Assembly: GCF_024519725.1 (NCBI RefSeq)
Contig: NZ_JALJRK010000031.1
Location: forward strand, 10,352-64,896
Source: Microvirga sp. Mcv34
GTDB lineage: Bacteria; Pseudomonadota; Alphaproteobacteria; Rhizobiales; Beijerinckiaceae
DNA: 54,545 nt
Direction: 5' to 3'
In this document: positions 25,761 to 34,186 of the stretch, piece after piece
Position numbering within the stretch: position 1 is the stretch's first letter
Layout of the letters: each line of letters begins with the position of its first letter
Translations under genes and position numbers: made by a program
The notes under the pieces: generated by a model
The model's input: the letters and a program-made list of their open reading frames with translations, nothing else
Databases searched by the model: none
What the model was told of the DNA's origin: nothing

Positions 25761-27422
25761 TTAGAAAGGGGCCGGAGGATTCCAGGACGGTCCGTAAATC
25801 TGATGAGCGAGCTCATAGATTGTCTTGGCATCGACCAGCGTAGGTGCCCGGGCATAGAGAATCCGCCGGACAGCTTCGCATTCGTCACCGTAGAATGAGG
25901 CGAGGTCCGCAGTCGCTTCGAGCTGACGGAAGCTGCAGGTGGTGCTGATCTCGCCTTTCTTGTAAGCGGCACGGATCAGGTTGGCCACTTTGATGATGTT
26001 GGTCGCGGCCGAGGGGTTCTTGATGACGCCGCGTTCGGTCAGGATTTCAGCCTCCTCATCGGGCGGCGCATAGTCCATATCGACCCAGACAGAGAAGCGG
26101 TCGCGGGTGGCTTCCGACATCTCATTGATCATCTGATAGCGGTTTAGGCTGTCGGCCCGGCCCTTTGTGTTCGCCGTTGCCAACAGCGCAACCTTCGGAT
26201 GGGGAGGCACAAAGCGTCCTTCATCCTCCAGGATGGTGATGCCTTCGCCCTCGTAGAGTTGGTGCGCGATGTACTGGAGATCCGGATCGGCCCGGTCGAT
26301 TTCGTCCACGTCGATGACGGCCGGCTGGGTGATCGCTTGAGTGAGGAGCCCGTCGAACCAGCGGGTTTCCGGTCCCTGGTGGGTGCTGATCTGCTTGAAG
26401 CCGCCCAGCATGTCACGTTTGCCCATGTCACCGTGCATGGGGATCCGGTACCAGGGGCGCCGTAGCCTGCCGGCAATCTCTCTGGTCACCGTGGTCTTCC
26501 CACATCCTGGCGGGCCAGTGAGAACTGAGTTGTACCCCCGATCCATTGCCCAGAGGATGAGGCGAAGGTGCTCGATGTCGAAGCGGTGGCTGTGATCGAT
26601 GTTCGGAACGCGAGGATGCTGGCCGGACCATTCGAAAACGGTAACAAGAAAATCCAGCTTGTCTGCGTCGCTCGGGTGGCGCAGCGCATCCGCAAAGAGA
26701 TCCGCGGCTTTGACCTGGTGGGGGCGCCCCTCTGGATAGCTGCCGTGAGCCAGGACAGTCTGGGCTGACGGTACGATCGCGGGTTTGGAGATTGCGATCC
26801 GGTCGGCCTCAACGAGCTTGCTGAAGACGCTCTCAAGGCTCCGGAACTTGCCGCTGGTAGCTTTTTCGACCAGGCGGTCACCGCTCGAGAGGATCTCTCG
26901 GTCGAGAGCGAGGCGGCCGACTGGTTCATAGCCGCCTGACGGCGCCGAACCGACAGAAGGCGGAGCTGCCGTCGTAACAAGGTTGGCGACTGGCTCCTGA
27001 GGTGGCGTCAGATGGGGCAGGGTAGTATCCGCTTGGGCCAAGGCGCTGATAGCGTCGGCGAGCGCCCGATCGCTAGCGCTCTTCATACGCTCGCGAAGCG
27101 CCTCTATCGCGTCCGCATTGGCAGGGTCGGTCAGTGCTTTGCAGAAACCGGTATGGCATTCCGAGGCTGGATCGAATCTTACCTGGCCCATCGCCTTGTG
27201 GACGAGGGTTCGGGCGGCGTCGATGCAATCGGCTAGGATCGCGTGCGCTTGCTGGGGCCCAAGAGCCTCCGCCAGGATGCCACGGAACTGGTCAGCGACT
27301 TCGTCCTGACTGGGGAAGAACACACCGCCGCGGCTGCGTGTGATCCGGAAGTAGGTCTTTTTAATGTAGAGACCGACCAGGAGGTTGATGAGGAATGATT
27401 TTTGTTCGTCGATCTCGGACAT
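25761..27422 (-). CDS. CobS/MoxR-like AAA+ ATPase
   Basis: The product is 553 residues. The C-terminal half is a MoxR/CobS-type AAA+ module: Walker A TGPPGCGKTTVTREIAG near residue 305, RDMLGGFKQISTHQG, Walker B VIDVDEIDRAD near 370, sensor-1 region LLATANTKGR and ATRDRFSVWVDMDY. The N-terminal 250 residues are unrecognised and may bind the target. ATG 27422 is immediately preceded by AAACCCCA, the leader motif shared by several genes here. It forms an operon with the VWA gene ten bases downstream. Its remodelling substrate is unknown, but its neighbours are DNA replication enzymes. Confidence 0.88.
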   Translation of the reverse strand: MSEIDEQKSFLINLLVGLYIKKTYFRITRSRGGVFFPSQDEVADQFRGILAEALGPQQAHAILADCIDAARTLVHKAMGQVRFDPASECHTGFCKALTDPANADAIEALRERMKSASDRALADAISALAQADTTLPHLTPPQEPVANLVTTAAPPSVGSAPSGGYEPVGRLALDREILSSGDRLVEKATSGKFRSLESVFSKLVEADRIAISKPAIVPSAQTVLAHGSYPEGRPHQVKAADLFADALRHPSDADKLDFLVTVFEWSGQHPRVPNIDHSHRFDIEHLRLILWAMDRGYNSVLTGPPGCGKTTVTREIAGRLRRPWYRIPMHGDMGKRDMLGGFKQISTHQGPETRWFDGLLTQAITQPAVIDVDEIDRADPDLQYIAHQLYEGEGITILEDEGRFVPPHPKVALLATANTKGRADSLNRYQMINEMSEATRDRFSVWVDMDYAPPDEEAEILTERGVIKNPSAATNIIKVANLIRAAYKKGEISTTCSFRQLEATADLASFYGDECEAVRRILYARAPTLVDAKTIYELAHQIYGPSWNPPAPF

Positions 27423-27596
27423 TGGGGTTTACTTCAATGAGTAGATTTGAACTCATTTCAGGAAACCAGATTCTTTTGTTACTTCTTTCCACGTTCGGAA
27501 TTCGTCACGACGACGATGGGAAGGACATTGGGACCGGCGCAACTTTGAGAGGAGGGCGCTGTCTCCTTAGACATACGCCCTCCTGAACTTAGCATG

Positions 27597-29207
27597 TTAT
27601 CTTGCAGCAGCCTGTGCGTTCCTCGCGTGCTGAACCTGCAACCGGGTAAAGGTCATCAGCGATCCCCTGGATTCCCTGAAACTGTCGATCAGGATCTTCG
27701 TCATCTTCCGGGTCCGCTTACCGTCCCCCTTGTCGACGCGGGTCGATTCAAGAACCGTGAACAGAGAGATGTTCCGGCGCACGGCTTCATGGCCAATCTT
27801 AGAAAGGTCGATCCTTGTGACGGTGCTGGGCCGAGCAGGTTTGATGTCACGGACCTGTCCTTGCTTACGCCCTGCAGTGTTCTCCGTCTTTTCATAGAGA
27901 AGATATGAGCGTGAACCCGGAGGGCGAACGGCGAACAGGCTCTTGTCCCCTGTATGGAGGCCAAGAACCTCAGTTTGATCGCTCTCCTTGGTCAGACGGC
28001 GCCAAGGGCGATAGTTGCTCGCATTCGGGCCCTCCACCACATAGGCCTCGATCTCGATGTAATCCTCCATTCGTCCGTGAAGGACGGTCGAGGCTCCCAT
28101 ATCGATGACCAAGCACTCCTTCTTATCGAAGGTCACAGCCCCGGAACCGTCTCGTTCCGTGTGGGCTCTCATGCCGCGACCTTCCATCTGCTGCTTTTCG
28201 GCGCGGCTGGTGATCTCTTTTGCGTTGAGGATGCAGGCGGTCTTTGTCTCGTCCACCCCTTCGATGAGCATATCGACGCTGCAGAGGACTTGGACGGCAC
28301 CCTGCCGATAATCGCTGAAAGCCTTTTCGACTTGAGTGGGAGACAACTGGGAATGGACAGTCTGGGCCGCGAAGCCGGCATCCTTGAAGGCTTTGGCAAG
28401 ACTCTCGGCGTCTTTGATAGTGCCAGCATAGGCGAAGGTTGGCATGGTAGAGCCCCCCTCCTTAGCCCATGCCTGAACGCACCGCTTATGGTAGTCCGCC
28501 GGCCGATTGTTTCGAATATGGCTTTGGATGCCGGACTCTGTTTCGACCGGATTTCTCGGATCGATGTATTTGCTGACTGCCGCCTCGATCGAGGATCCGT
28601 CTTTGAGGGCGACATAGGGGGTGACCGTTCGCGTCGGCACGATCGCGCCCATCTTCAGAGCTTCCTGATAGGAGACCCTCAGGAGCTTTGCATTCGCCAG
28701 ATCCGGATGGAGTTCCTTGCCGTCAGGTCTCTCGTGAGTAGCCGTTGCTCCCATCACCACTAAGTCGGGATTGATGGCCCGAGCCGCGTTGATGATGGCG
28801 GAGTGCTGGGAGTCGGCATTCTCACTTGCGTGGTGGCATTCGTCGACAACCAGGAGGTCATAGGGCTTCAAAGACCGGATGTTTGCCATCACGGTTTCGG
28901 GGAGCGCGTAGACAATCTGACCGGTCTGATCGAGTTTCCCGTCGATACCGAGTGAAGTGCTCTTATGCCCCAGGCTTTCAGCACGCCGCTTGTTCTGCTG
29001 CGCGACCGCGATCAGATCCTGCATGACGAGGATGTTGGCATCAGGCTTGCGCTGGAGCGTCTTGTTGATGACGTCCGTGAACATATTGGTCTTGCCCGAC
29101 CCTGTAGGCGAGACGACCAGGACATTCTGGCCGGTTGCCAAGAGTTCCGAGGCCTGGGTGGTCACGCGATCTTGCATCGCCTGCCGGAGTTCGTGATCAA
29201 CGGGCAT
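27597..29207 (-). CDS. SF2 DEAD/DEAH-type helicase
   Basis: The product is 536 residues, a superfamily 2 helicase or translocase. Motif I is VSPTGSGKT (33-40), motif II VVDECHHA (DECH, 122-125), motif III GATATHE and motif VI QQMEGRGMRAH. The layout is like RAD25/UvrB-type restriction-helicase ATPases but without a visible nuclease or methylase part. A C-terminal extension of about 150 residues is basic. It is upstream of, and on the same strand as, the CobS/CobT-like pair, with a 174-base gap (27423-27596) in which I see no gene. It may unwind DNA for plasmid replication or repair. No strong Shine-Dalgarno precedes ATG 29207. Confidence 0.88.
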   Translation of the reverse strand: MPVDHELRQAMQDRVTTQASELLATGQNVLVVSPTGSGKTNMFTDVINKTLQRKPDANILVMQDLIAVAQQNKRRAESLGHKSTSLGIDGKLDQTGQIVYALPETVMANIRSLKPYDLLVVDECHHASENADSQHSAIINAARAINPDLVVMGATATHERPDGKELHPDLANAKLLRVSYQEALKMGAIVPTRTVTPYVALKDGSSIEAAVSKYIDPRNPVETESGIQSHIRNNRPADYHKRCVQAWAKEGGSTMPTFAYAGTIKDAESLAKAFKDAGFAAQTVHSQLSPTQVEKAFSDYRQGAVQVLCSVDMLIEGVDETKTACILNAKEITSRAEKQQMEGRGMRAHTERDGSGAVTFDKKECLVIDMGASTVLHGRMEDYIEIEAYVVEGPNASNYRPWRRLTKESDQTEVLGLHTGDKSLFAVRPPGSRSYLLYEKTENTAGRKQGQVRDIKPARPSTVTRIDLSKIGHEAVRRNISLFTVLESTRVDKGDGKRTRKMTKILIDSFRESRGSLMTFTRLQVQHARNAQAAAR

Positions 29208-29306
29208 CAGAGAATCCGAAACTGGGAGTTTGGAGCCAAACGCAACTACGATTCCTGATCATACCATTAAAATCGGCTTTCCTGAACCGGAAAGCGTAAA
29301 TATGTG

Positions 29307-29320
29307 TTTTTAATTCGGCC
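29307..29320 (+). promoter_or_regulatory. TTTTTAATTCGGCC box in a divergent promoter region
   Basis: The 149-base gap between the helicase (minus) and the 413-residue gene (plus) contains TTTTTAATTCGGCC in plus orientation, about 40 bases before ATG 29357. It matches the TTTAATTCGG boxes upstream of cpaB and other genes. A second TTAA follows 13 bases later. Confidence 0.4.
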
Positions 29321-29356
29321 TTCATGTTAAAAGCGGCACGTTCATAGGAGTGCCCG

Positions 29357-30598
29357 ATGGCAGTAAAGAAATCACATATCGACGGCTTCGGCGTAAAGGC
29401 GGACAGGCATTTAGATAGCCCGTCGGCCCATCAGAGGCCCCATGACCGGCCTGATGATTCGAGAACGCCTGGATCCAGCGGCCACCCAGAGCGGAGCTCG
29501 CGCAGAGACGGTAACGATGGCGTCGGCGATGTAGCCAATTCGTTTCTGAAGAGGGCGGAACGGAACGACAAGCTTTCGGGGCTCGCTGAGGGTGCAGCGC
29601 GGTTCGGCGCCTATGCTGGCCTTGCATATGGCACTATGGAGCTGGTCATTCTCGCCCGCCGGGCCATGGTGAAATACCTGACAGGGGCTGATCCTGACGC
29701 TCCACAGGCTGCGGAACAGGCGAAGGCGGCGGGGTTAGACCCGCAAAAGGGCGAGTGGGCGGAAAAGGCGGTTCGGCTCGACCAGGCAGGGATGCAGCAG
29801 GCGAACGGCAAGCTTGCGGAAGTCGCTGGCGCGGTCGGGATCAATCTTCCTGGACAAAGCCAGGCAGAGGGCGGAAGGCTAGTCTCAGAAGGGAAGCTAG
29901 CCTCACTGGAGCCGACAGATACTAAGACGTTCGTCCTTGGGCATAAGGACCCTGGGAGTAAAGAGGATCAGAGCGTTATCGCACTTTCCACCGGGGCCGG
30001 CCGAGAAACCATGTCGGCCTATTCCCAGAAGACCGAGGACGGTCTTGTACGGAAGCGCAATTTCGTCAGCGAGTTGCCGGAAGGATCGCTCAAACTGGGA
30101 GAGAACGGCGTGGATCTGTCCTCCCGGGCCGACAAGGCTCTCCAAATCGGGAGCAAATCGATGGGTGAGAGCTCGCTGGAACAGATCGTCGGCGTCGGCA
30201 ATCGCGAAACCGATGTGGCGACCATGCTCAACAAGGACGGACGCGTCAGCAAGGAGGCCCGGTTCTCTGGGAGGGGCGGGCAGGGCGCGGTGGAAATTTC
30301 CGAAGGCCGAGCTGTGTTCTCGCAATTGGACGATCGCGGTAAGCCCATATCCACTCGCGAGTTGAAGGATCCCGGGATTTCGGTTTCGCCGGAAACCGGG
30401 GCTGAGAGCCTTCCGAAAAGCGCAATTCACCAAATCGGAGCTTTCGCGGCTGATCCATCCAAGTTCCCAGCGGGAATGGAACCGACAGGAGCGGATAAGG
30501 TGCTGGATCAAGCCAAATCGATGAACTCACGTCCGGTCGATATTAATTTCGACATGGGACGGTTCGCTCCGGTTCGCGATCTCGGCATATCTAGGTAG
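29357..30598 (+). CDS. Hypothetical protein with one hydrophobic segment
   Basis: The product is 413 residues and not recognised. The first 60 residues are charged and rich in His, Arg, Asp and Ser, without a signal peptide. A hydrophobic stretch follows at about 84-105 (AAYGTMELVILA-like region). The remainder is soluble, Gly/Ser/Lys/Glu rich and nearly Cys-free, with a repetitive feel (LVSEGKLASLEPTDTKTFVL). ATG 29357 is preceded by AGGAG. The gene is monocistronic and ends at a strong terminator whose flanks resemble the 3' flank of the RTX gene at 34097. It could be a secreted or plasmid-encoded effector, but that is speculation. Confidence 0.65.
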   Translation: MAVKKSHIDGFGVKADRHLDSPSAHQRPHDRPDDSRTPGSSGHPERSSRRDGNDGVGDVANSFLKRAERNDKLSGLAEGAARFGAYAGLAYGTMELVILARRAMVKYLTGADPDAPQAAEQAKAAGLDPQKGEWAEKAVRLDQAGMQQANGKLAEVAGAVGINLPGQSQAEGGRLVSEGKLASLEPTDTKTFVLGHKDPGSKEDQSVIALSTGAGRETMSAYSQKTEDGLVRKRNFVSELPEGSLKLGENGVDLSSRADKALQIGSKSMGESSLEQIVGVGNRETDVATMLNKDGRVSKEARFSGRGGQGAVEISEGRAVFSQLDDRGKPISTRELKDPGISVSPETGAESLPKSAIHQIGAFAADPSKFPAGMEPTGADKVLDQAKSMNSRPVDINFDMGRFAPVRDLGISR

Positions 30599-30636
30599 AG
30601 TGAGTGGGAGCCTTAAGGGGCTTTTGCTCAAGCAAC

Positions 30637-30674
30637 GAGAAGGCCCGGAGCGAAAGCGCCGGGCCTTCTCTTTT
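30637..30674 (+). terminator. Rho-independent terminator
   Basis: A 12-bp stem GAGAAGGCCCGG/CCGGGCCTTCTC with a 10-base loop is followed by TTTT. It terminates the 413-residue gene. The stem core AAGGCCCGG and the downstream TTCTCTTTT are shared with the terminator at 34129-34157. Confidence 0.9.
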
Positions 30675-30695
30675 GTCAGAAGGGGCGGTTGAAGC

Positions 30696-30770
30696 TCAGA
30701 ATCTGCAGTTCATACCAGCGAAGTTGGCGTCAGCTTTCGCCGCGAGCTGGCCTCCCGTATGTCCCGCTAA
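30696..30770 (-). pseudogene. 3' remnant of an Omp25-like porin gene
   Basis: On the minus strand this fragment ends LAAKADANFAGMNCRF and a TGA stop. It matches the C-terminus of the intact porin at 34187 (FTAKADNKFTVLRAGLNYKF), including the terminal Phe. The adjoining bases 30670-30715 also resemble 34150-34205. Only the last 20 or so codons remain. The rest of the gap to 30954 shows no further gene that I can support. Confidence 0.7.
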
Positions 30771-30954
30771 ATTTGGTATCTGCCATAGTGCCCGTCGAGA
30801 ATCTTCAGACGGCCAAGGCTCCTAAAGCGACCTAACGCGCACTACCCCAAGATACCCAAGAACTAGGACAAAATGCATCATTCCCCCCATGTTTTGCTGT
30901 GGTATGGCCAGATCAGCATAGCCTGCAAAGCGAAAATAGGGTCGACACGAAGCG

Positions 30955-31010
30955 ATGGCCGATACCAGCCCACCCTCCCTAACCTTCATCGGACTCCCGT
31001 CGGATCTGAA
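30955..31010 (+). pseudogene. 5' fragment of the RTX-type gene cut by the IS3-family element
   Basis: ATG 30955 begins the in-frame peptide MADTSPPSLTFIGLPSDLN once the insertion and one copy of CTGAA are removed. It joins directly to MNGQDQ at 32334. The joined sequence restores the full first repeat of the protein: DTSPPSLTFIGLP parallels DESGPTLTSLTIP and DKTAPTLSTLTIP further on. An in-frame stop lies 15 bases upstream of the ATG, so this is the likely native start. It has no signal peptide, as expected for a type I secretion substrate. Confidence 0.8.
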
Positions 31011-31038
31011 TGTTGTTGCCCCCGAAAGATCGGACAGA

Positions 31039-31869
31039 TCATCCCGGTTGACGTGAGGCAATGAACTCACGCGGGGAACGATAGCCGAGTGCCTTGTGCG
31101 GGTGAAGGCTGTTGTAATGCTCGAACCATAACGGCAGGCTGACCAGCACCGTCCGGGCGTCCGGGATCGGACTGACGCGGACGTAATCGCGCTTGATCGT
31201 CCGCACGAAGGCTTCGGCCATGCCATTGCTCTGGGGGCTCTGTACGGGTGTGGTCCTCGGCTCCAGCCCCATCTCTCGCGCCAGGCTCTTCGTCTCATGG
31301 GCGATGTAGCATGAGCCGTTGTCAGAGAGCCATTCGATAGTCTCTGGCAGACGATTCACCGGCCCGAAGCGGTACTCGACGGCGGTGACCATCAGATCCT
31401 GCACATCCTCACCCTTGATGCCCTCTGTGGTGGCCACATGCCCGAGCACCTCGCGGTCGCAGCAGTCGAGCGCAAAGGCGACCCGCACCTTCTCGCCATT
31501 GTCACAGCCGATCTCGAACCCGTCCGAGCACCAGCGCAGATTGGAGCGATCCACGGCCACGCGCCCGTCGTGCCGGCGCGCCTCGGCGCCGCCGGCATGG
31601 CGCTGCAGCAGGAGACCGTGCGCCTTCATGACCCGGTAGACCCGCTTGTGGTTGGGAGCAGGCCGACCCTGCTCACGGGCCTGGCGCACCAGGAGGGCGT
31701 GCACGCGGCGGTAGCCGTAGGTCGGCAGGCTGCCGATGATGGTCTGGATCGCCTCCACCAGGTCCTTGTCCGGCCGAGGAGGACGGCCCCGGCGCTTTGG
31801 TGGTCGCCCGGCCGCTTGCGCGGCGATGTTGGAGCGGGCGACCTGAAGGGTGGCGCAGACGGCGCTCAT
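31039..31869 (-). CDS. IS3-family transposase OrfB (DDE integrase)
   Basis: The product is 276 residues from ATG 31869, whose ATGA overlaps the orfA stop; a GTG at 31890 in the overlap is an alternative. The HTH_21-like part ([20 protein letters not shown] and [11 protein letters not shown]) is followed by the rve core: Asp in [15 protein letters not shown], Asp in [13 protein letters not shown] and Glu in [15 protein letters not shown]. The tail [18 protein letters not shown] is typical. It is probably made as an OrfAB fusion by frameshifting or by reinitiation at the overlap. Confidence 0.93.
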   Translation of the reverse strand: MSAVCATLQVARSNIAAQAAGRPPKRRGRPPRPDKDLVEAIQTIIGSLPTYGYRRVHALLVRQAREQGRPAPNHKRVYRVMKAHGLLLQRHAGGAEARRHDGRVAVDRSNLRWCSDGFEIGCDNGEKVRVAFALDCCDREVLGHVATTEGIKGEDVQDLMVTAVEYRFGPVNRLPETIEWLSDNGSCYIAHETKSLAREMGLEPRTTPVQSPQSNGMAEAFVRTIKRDYVRVSPIPDARTVLVSLPLWFEHYNSLHPHKALGYRSPREFIASRQPG

Positions 31870-32258
31870 CGCAAACCGCCCTTGGGCCACGACAGCGAGC
31901 GCAACAGCTGCTTTTTTGGCCCGGTGGCGACCTCCAGCGCCTCCTTGAGGATCTCGGCTTCCAAGGTCTTCTTGCCGAGCAGGCGCTGCAGCTCGCGGAC
32001 CTGGTTCTGCAGGGCCCGGTACTCGGAGGCGGCCACCACCTCCTCTTGGGCACTGGTGGCCGTCAGTGCTCCCTGGGCAGCAAGCTTGCGCCAGCGGAAG
32101 AGCTGGTTGGGGGCCACTCCATGCCGGCGGGCGACCAGGCTAACCGTGGCGTCCGGCTCGTAGGTCTCCTGGACGATGGAAAGCTTCTCGGCGGCCGTCC
32201 AGTGGCGGCGGCGTTGCGGTCCGTCAAGGACCTCAATCTTGGGGGAAGAACCAGTCAT
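31866..32258 (-). CDS. IS3-family transposase OrfA
   Basis: The product is 130 residues. The N-terminal helix-turn-helix ([20 protein letters not shown] and [19 protein letters not shown]) binds the element ends. A leucine-zipper-like coiled coil follows ([20 protein letters not shown]). Its stop codon TGA overlaps the ATG of orfB. Confidence 0.92.
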   Translation of the reverse strand: MTGSSPKIEVLDGPQRRRHWTAAEKLSIVQETYEPDATVSLVARRHGVAPNQLFRWRKLAAQGALTATSAQEEVVAASEYRALQNQVRELQRLLGKKTLEAEILKEALEVATGPKKQLLRSLSWPKGGLR

Positions 32259-32333
32259 AGGCCTAACACTACTCCTATCTCTTAGCGAGGTGGGAGATCG
32301 TGTCCGGTCAATTCGGGGGCTACTTCACTGAAT

Positions 32334-34097
32334 ATGAACGGCCAAGATCAAACGGTCGTGTTCTCGGTAAAGGCCACTGATGCCGAATCGGGCGTTAACT
32401 TCGTCCAAGTAAAGTTGGATAAACCAATCTCCCAAGTCACACCCGACGGGCGGGTGTTCGAAAGCGAGTACCTGACCTTTTATGACGAGATTGATGTCGC
32501 CAGCGATGGCATGTCTACGGAGCAGGTCAGGCTGTCGGCCTTCAACGCGTCCACCACGTTCTCCATTGCCGAGGTATGGGTTGGGGACAATGCTGGGAAC
32601 GACTATACATATCGTGGGACGGAGCTTAGCCAGATTGTTGATCGGACAAGCTTTACGATCTCAGGCAGTCTGCCTGATGAAAGCGGCCCGACACTCACGT
32701 CCCTTACGATTCCAAACTTTGTTAACCTGAGCAAAGGCCATCAGTGGATGAGTTTCACTGTTGGCGGAACGGACGACAGTTCTGGCTTAGCAGAGGCATG
32801 GATCCAGTTTAGTGAGGGCGCCAATACGGTAAGCACAAGCGGCAACGGATCGTCTAGCCGGTTCGGCGTTCTGCTCGGGTGGGACGGCGACGACTTTAGC
32901 GACGGGCAGTCTACACAAGTTGTGGGGTTAGCCGCGGACAACTGGCATGACCGGTATACGATCGATTTCGTCGAGTTGAGGGACAAGGCCGGTCACACGA
33001 CCACATATACAGCCGCAGAACTAACTGCGCTGGGCTTCTCCACTGGATTCAATGTCGTTACCGCCCCAGAAGATAAAACTGCTCCTACGCTCAGCACTCT
33101 TACGATCCCCTCGAGGGTTGAACTAACTGGGAAGGCAATTGCCGCGACGTTCACAGTCGGAGCATTCGATTATCACAGCGGGGTAGCGTCTGCTGAAGTG
33201 GTGTTCGATAAACCGCTTACATACTCACAGTGGGGGGTGACTCAAACATCTCAGATATTCCAGTTCGAGCGGTTCTTCTTTCCGATTTTCGCGGAAACGA
33301 CCGATGACCAGGATCTGTATATCAGCCCGAACAATCAGCCTGGGACCTACTCGGTGACCAAAGTCACCGTGACGGATATTGCAGGCAACGTGAGAGTGTA
33401 CACAGGGGCGGAAATCGCGGCCTTGGGCCTGCAATCCCGCATCACGCTTACCACGGCGACACCGGATGTGCCGAGCACGCCGCCGACAGAGGATCCCGGA
33501 ACCCCTGTGATTGTGCCAGTCACAGAGGTTGTGACTGCAACGAGCCTCACCCTTGAACCCGGTGTGAAGAATGTCGTGGCCCAAGGGAGTGGGAACGTGA
33601 CCCTGATCGGGAACGCCCTCGACAATCAGATGACTGGCAACAAGGGCAGGAACGTTCTTGAAGGGAAGTCCGGCAAGGACAAACTGAACGGCGGAAATGG
33701 CGATGATAAGCTTGACGGGAGCATCGACAACGACATCCTTGTCGGCGGAAGCGGGAAAGACGCCTTCAAGTTCACAACGAAGCTCGGCACATCGAAGACC
33801 GACCGGACATTCAACTTCGACACGATTAGTGACTTTTCGGTCAAGGACGATAGCATCTGGCTGGATAACGCGATCTTCAAGAAGCTGGGATCTGGCTCCT
33901 TGAAGAAGCCCAAACAGTTGGACAAGTCGTTCTTTGTTACTGACAAGGCCAAAGAGAAGAACGACTATCTGGCCTATAACAAGAAAACGGGCGTCCTGTC
34001 GTATGATGCCGACGGCTCCGGCAAAGGACAGGCGATCGAGTTCGCGCAGTTGAAGAAGGGGCTCAGCCTAACTTACAAAGATTTCTTTGTAATCTGA
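32334..34097 (+). CDS. RTX-type calcium-binding exported protein, 5' end separated by IS insertion
   Basis: 587 residues remain; joined to the fragment at 30955 the original was about 606. The N-terminal 380 residues hold three repeats of about 115 residues with a D-x-x-x-P-T-L start and internal SG(V/L/A) (Ig/cadherin-like; DESGPTLTSLTIP, DKTAPTLSTLTIP). A Pro/Thr linker follows. RTX-like nonapeptides come near 440-485 (GKSGKDKLNGGNGDDKLDGS, GGSGKDAFKF), then a C-terminal hemolysin-type region ending LSLTYKDFFVI. These features fit an adhesin or surface protein exported by type I secretion. No secretion genes are in the window. Expression from ATG 32334 would lack the native leader and promoter. 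Confidence 0.85.
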   Translation: MNGQDQTVVFSVKATDAESGVNFVQVKLDKPISQVTPDGRVFESEYLTFYDEIDVASDGMSTEQVRLSAFNASTTFSIAEVWVGDNAGNDYTYRGTELSQIVDRTSFTISGSLPDESGPTLTSLTIPNFVNLSKGHQWMSFTVGGTDDSSGLAEAWIQFSEGANTVSTSGNGSSSRFGVLLGWDGDDFSDGQSTQVVGLAADNWHDRYTIDFVELRDKAGHTTTYTAAELTALGFSTGFNVVTAPEDKTAPTLSTLTIPSRVELTGKAIAATFTVGAFDYHSGVASAEVVFDKPLTYSQWGVTQTSQIFQFERFFFPIFAETTDDQDLYISPNNQPGTYSVTKVTVTDIAGNVRVYTGAEIAALGLQSRITLTTATPDVPSTPPTEDPGTPVIVPVTEVVTATSLTLEPGVKNVVAQGSGNVTLIGNALDNQMTGNKGRNVLEGKSGKDKLNGGNGDDKLDGSIDNDILVGGSGKDAFKFTTKLGTSKTDRTFNFDTISDFSVKDDSIWLDNAIFKKLGSGSLKKPKQLDKSFFVTDKAKEKNDYLAYNKKTGVLSYDADGSGKGQAIEFAQLKKGLSLTYKDFFVI

Positions 34098-34128
34098 GAC
34101 CCTTCGGGGCGTTTACTCGAGCATAAAA

Positions 34129-34157
34129 AAGGCCCGGTGCCAAAATCACCGGGCCTT
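34129..34157. terminator. Bidirectional terminator between RTX gene and porin
   Basis: An 11-bp stem AAGGCCCGGTG/CACCGGGCCTT with a 7-base loop sits between A-run (34125-34130) and TTCTCTTTT. It serves the convergent RTX gene and porin gene. Confidence 0.85.
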
Positions 34158-34186
34158 CTCTTTTCCTCAAAGGGGGCGTTTGAGGA

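Larger units (their letters stand above)
31011..32327 (-). mobile_element. IS3-family insertion sequence
   Basis: The element is 1317 bp with orfA and orfB on the minus strand. Its ends are imperfect inverted repeats of about 30 bp: left TGTTGTTGCCCCCGAAAGAT, right (reverse complement) TGAAGTAGCCCCCGAATTGA, both then sharing CGGACA and GATC. It is flanked by a 5-bp direct repeat CTGAA (31006-31010 and 32328-32332), a clear target duplication. Both reading frames are intact, so the element may be active and the insertion recent. It interrupts an RTX-type gene in codon 18. Confidence 0.93.

Noticed and set aside
23882..27422. Cobaltochelatase CobS/CobT function
   Set aside because: No cobN or other cobalamin gene is present; plasmids and phages carry similar pairs with another, unknown role.
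11286..29320. CtrA sites (TTAA-N7-TTAA) at the TTTAATTCG boxes
   Set aside because: A second TTAA occurs at some sites but at 13 or 14 bases instead of 7, and at others it is missing.
30822..31298. 158-codon frame across the left end of the IS3-family element
   Set aside because: It is an out-of-frame shadow of orfB running into flanking DNA.
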